Shown here: positions 33,677 to 33,891 of the stretch, piece by piece
How positions within the stretch are numbered: the first letter of the stretch is position 1
Layout of the letters: each line of letters begins with the position of its first letter
Source: Treponema sp. UBA3662
Lineage (GTDB): Bacteria > Spirochaetota > Spirochaetia > Treponematales > Treponemataceae
NCBI GenBank assembly: GCA_002373205.1
Contig: DFJV01000068.1
Location: forward strand, 1 to 33,891
Direction of reading: 5' to 3'
DNA: 33,891 nucleotides
The notes under the pieces: model-generated
Told to the model about the DNA's origin: nothing
Database searches by the model: none
The model's input: only the letters and a program-made list of their open reading frames with translations
Program-made: the position numbers and the translations under genes

Positions 33677-33851
33677 GAGCGGAGACTTTTTTTTTGCTAA
33701 CACATACAGATGCTGAATCCACATTCGTAGCAAGTGCGTGCGAATGTGGCGTAGCAGTTCGGCATGACGGTTGCGGATGAGCGGACAGTTTTTTTTGCTA
33801 ACAGACACAGATGCCGAAATTACTTGCTCGCAAGTGCGTTCGGCATGACAG
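33677..33851. repeat. two tandem hairpin repeat units at the right edge
   Basis: Two related units at 33677-33770 and 33779-33851 share GAGCGGA, a T-run, TTGCTAACA, an ATGCYGAA / TTCGGCAT inverted pair and CATGACRG. Unit 1 has an inner stem CCACATTCG/CGAATGTGG (33719-33727 with 33741-33749); unit 2 has ACTTGC/GCAAGT (33822-33827 with 33830-33835). They lie upstream of the ankyrin gene; the window ends 40 bp later, so more units may follow. The remaining gene-free bases (33598-33676) hold only a possible TATACT -10 for the ankyrin gene. Confidence 0.8.
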
Positions 33852-33891
33852 TTAAACAAACGAGCTGTGGTTCGACAAGCCGCTGGAAGCT

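Noticed and set aside
33608..33859. 83-residue minus-strand open frame
   Set aside because: It lies over the tandem hairpin units, has no ribosome binding site and no family resemblance.

Overview
The window looks like chromosome of a moderately A/T-rich, host-associated anaerobic bacterium, most likely a Treponema-type spirochaete. This is inference from loose lipobox signals (FLGC, FASC), a stand-alone Cys-rich/PLP CobD, a giant 2-hydroxyacyl-CoA dehydratase activase, an RlpA-SPOR protein and many hairpin-rich intergenic repeats. No rRNA, tRNA or phylogenetic marker is present to prove it.

Layout. 1-1513 (minus): a small secreted protein whose start is broken by an A8 tract, and a secreted TPR protein. 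1751-3998 (minus): housekeeping pair aroDE (fused DHQ dehydratase/shikimate dehydrogenase) and rpiA. 4341-4874 (plus): an isochorismatase-fold cysteine hydrolase. 4864-25246 (minus): one uninterrupted 19-gene operon for anaerobic adenosylcobalamin synthesis, headed by a -35/-10 promoter and a clear cobalamin riboswitch. 25620-26330 (plus): rlpA. 26455-26763 (minus): a single-domain CBM48-like protein. 27336-31697 (minus): a 1453-residue activase/dehydratase-like fusion. 32149-33597 (minus): an ankyrin-repeat protein. The right edge holds hairpin repeats.

The B12 operon reads, in transcription order: riboswitch, cbiK (exported lipoprotein), a membrane-anchored two-repeat surface protein, a BtuF/FepB-like lipoprotein, a FecCD/BtuC permease, an ATPase with an extra C-terminal domain, cbiP, cbiC, cbiD, cbiF, cbiG, cbiH, cbiJ-E-T (triple fusion), cbiA, cobD (with a Cys-rich N-terminal domain), cobT, cobU (with a degenerate second copy fused), cobC, cobS, cbiB. 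Almost all junctions overlap or abut, so translation is probably coupled. Missing from the window are cbiL (precorrin-2 C20-methyltransferase), uroporphyrinogen III/precorrin-2 genes, a corrinoid adenosyltransferase and a CbiMNQO cobalt importer. The first five genes form a cell-envelope module: an extracytoplasmic chelatase-like protein, a probable binding protein and an ABC importer, all under B12 control. This is the most interesting protein system here.

The intergenic DNA is unusually structured. A roughly 140-bp repeat occurs four times (1565-1710, 4095-4237, 31983-32122, 27193-27337), always between genes, with internal hairpins whose stems differ in sequence but keep pairing. Two long imperfect palindromes (25317-25464 and 31794-31961) share an 11-nt arm core. 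A 24-bp tandem repeat (26343-26413) sits inside an 8-bp inverted repeat, and 26952-27186 on the plus strand could be an unannotated structured RNA ending in a terminator.
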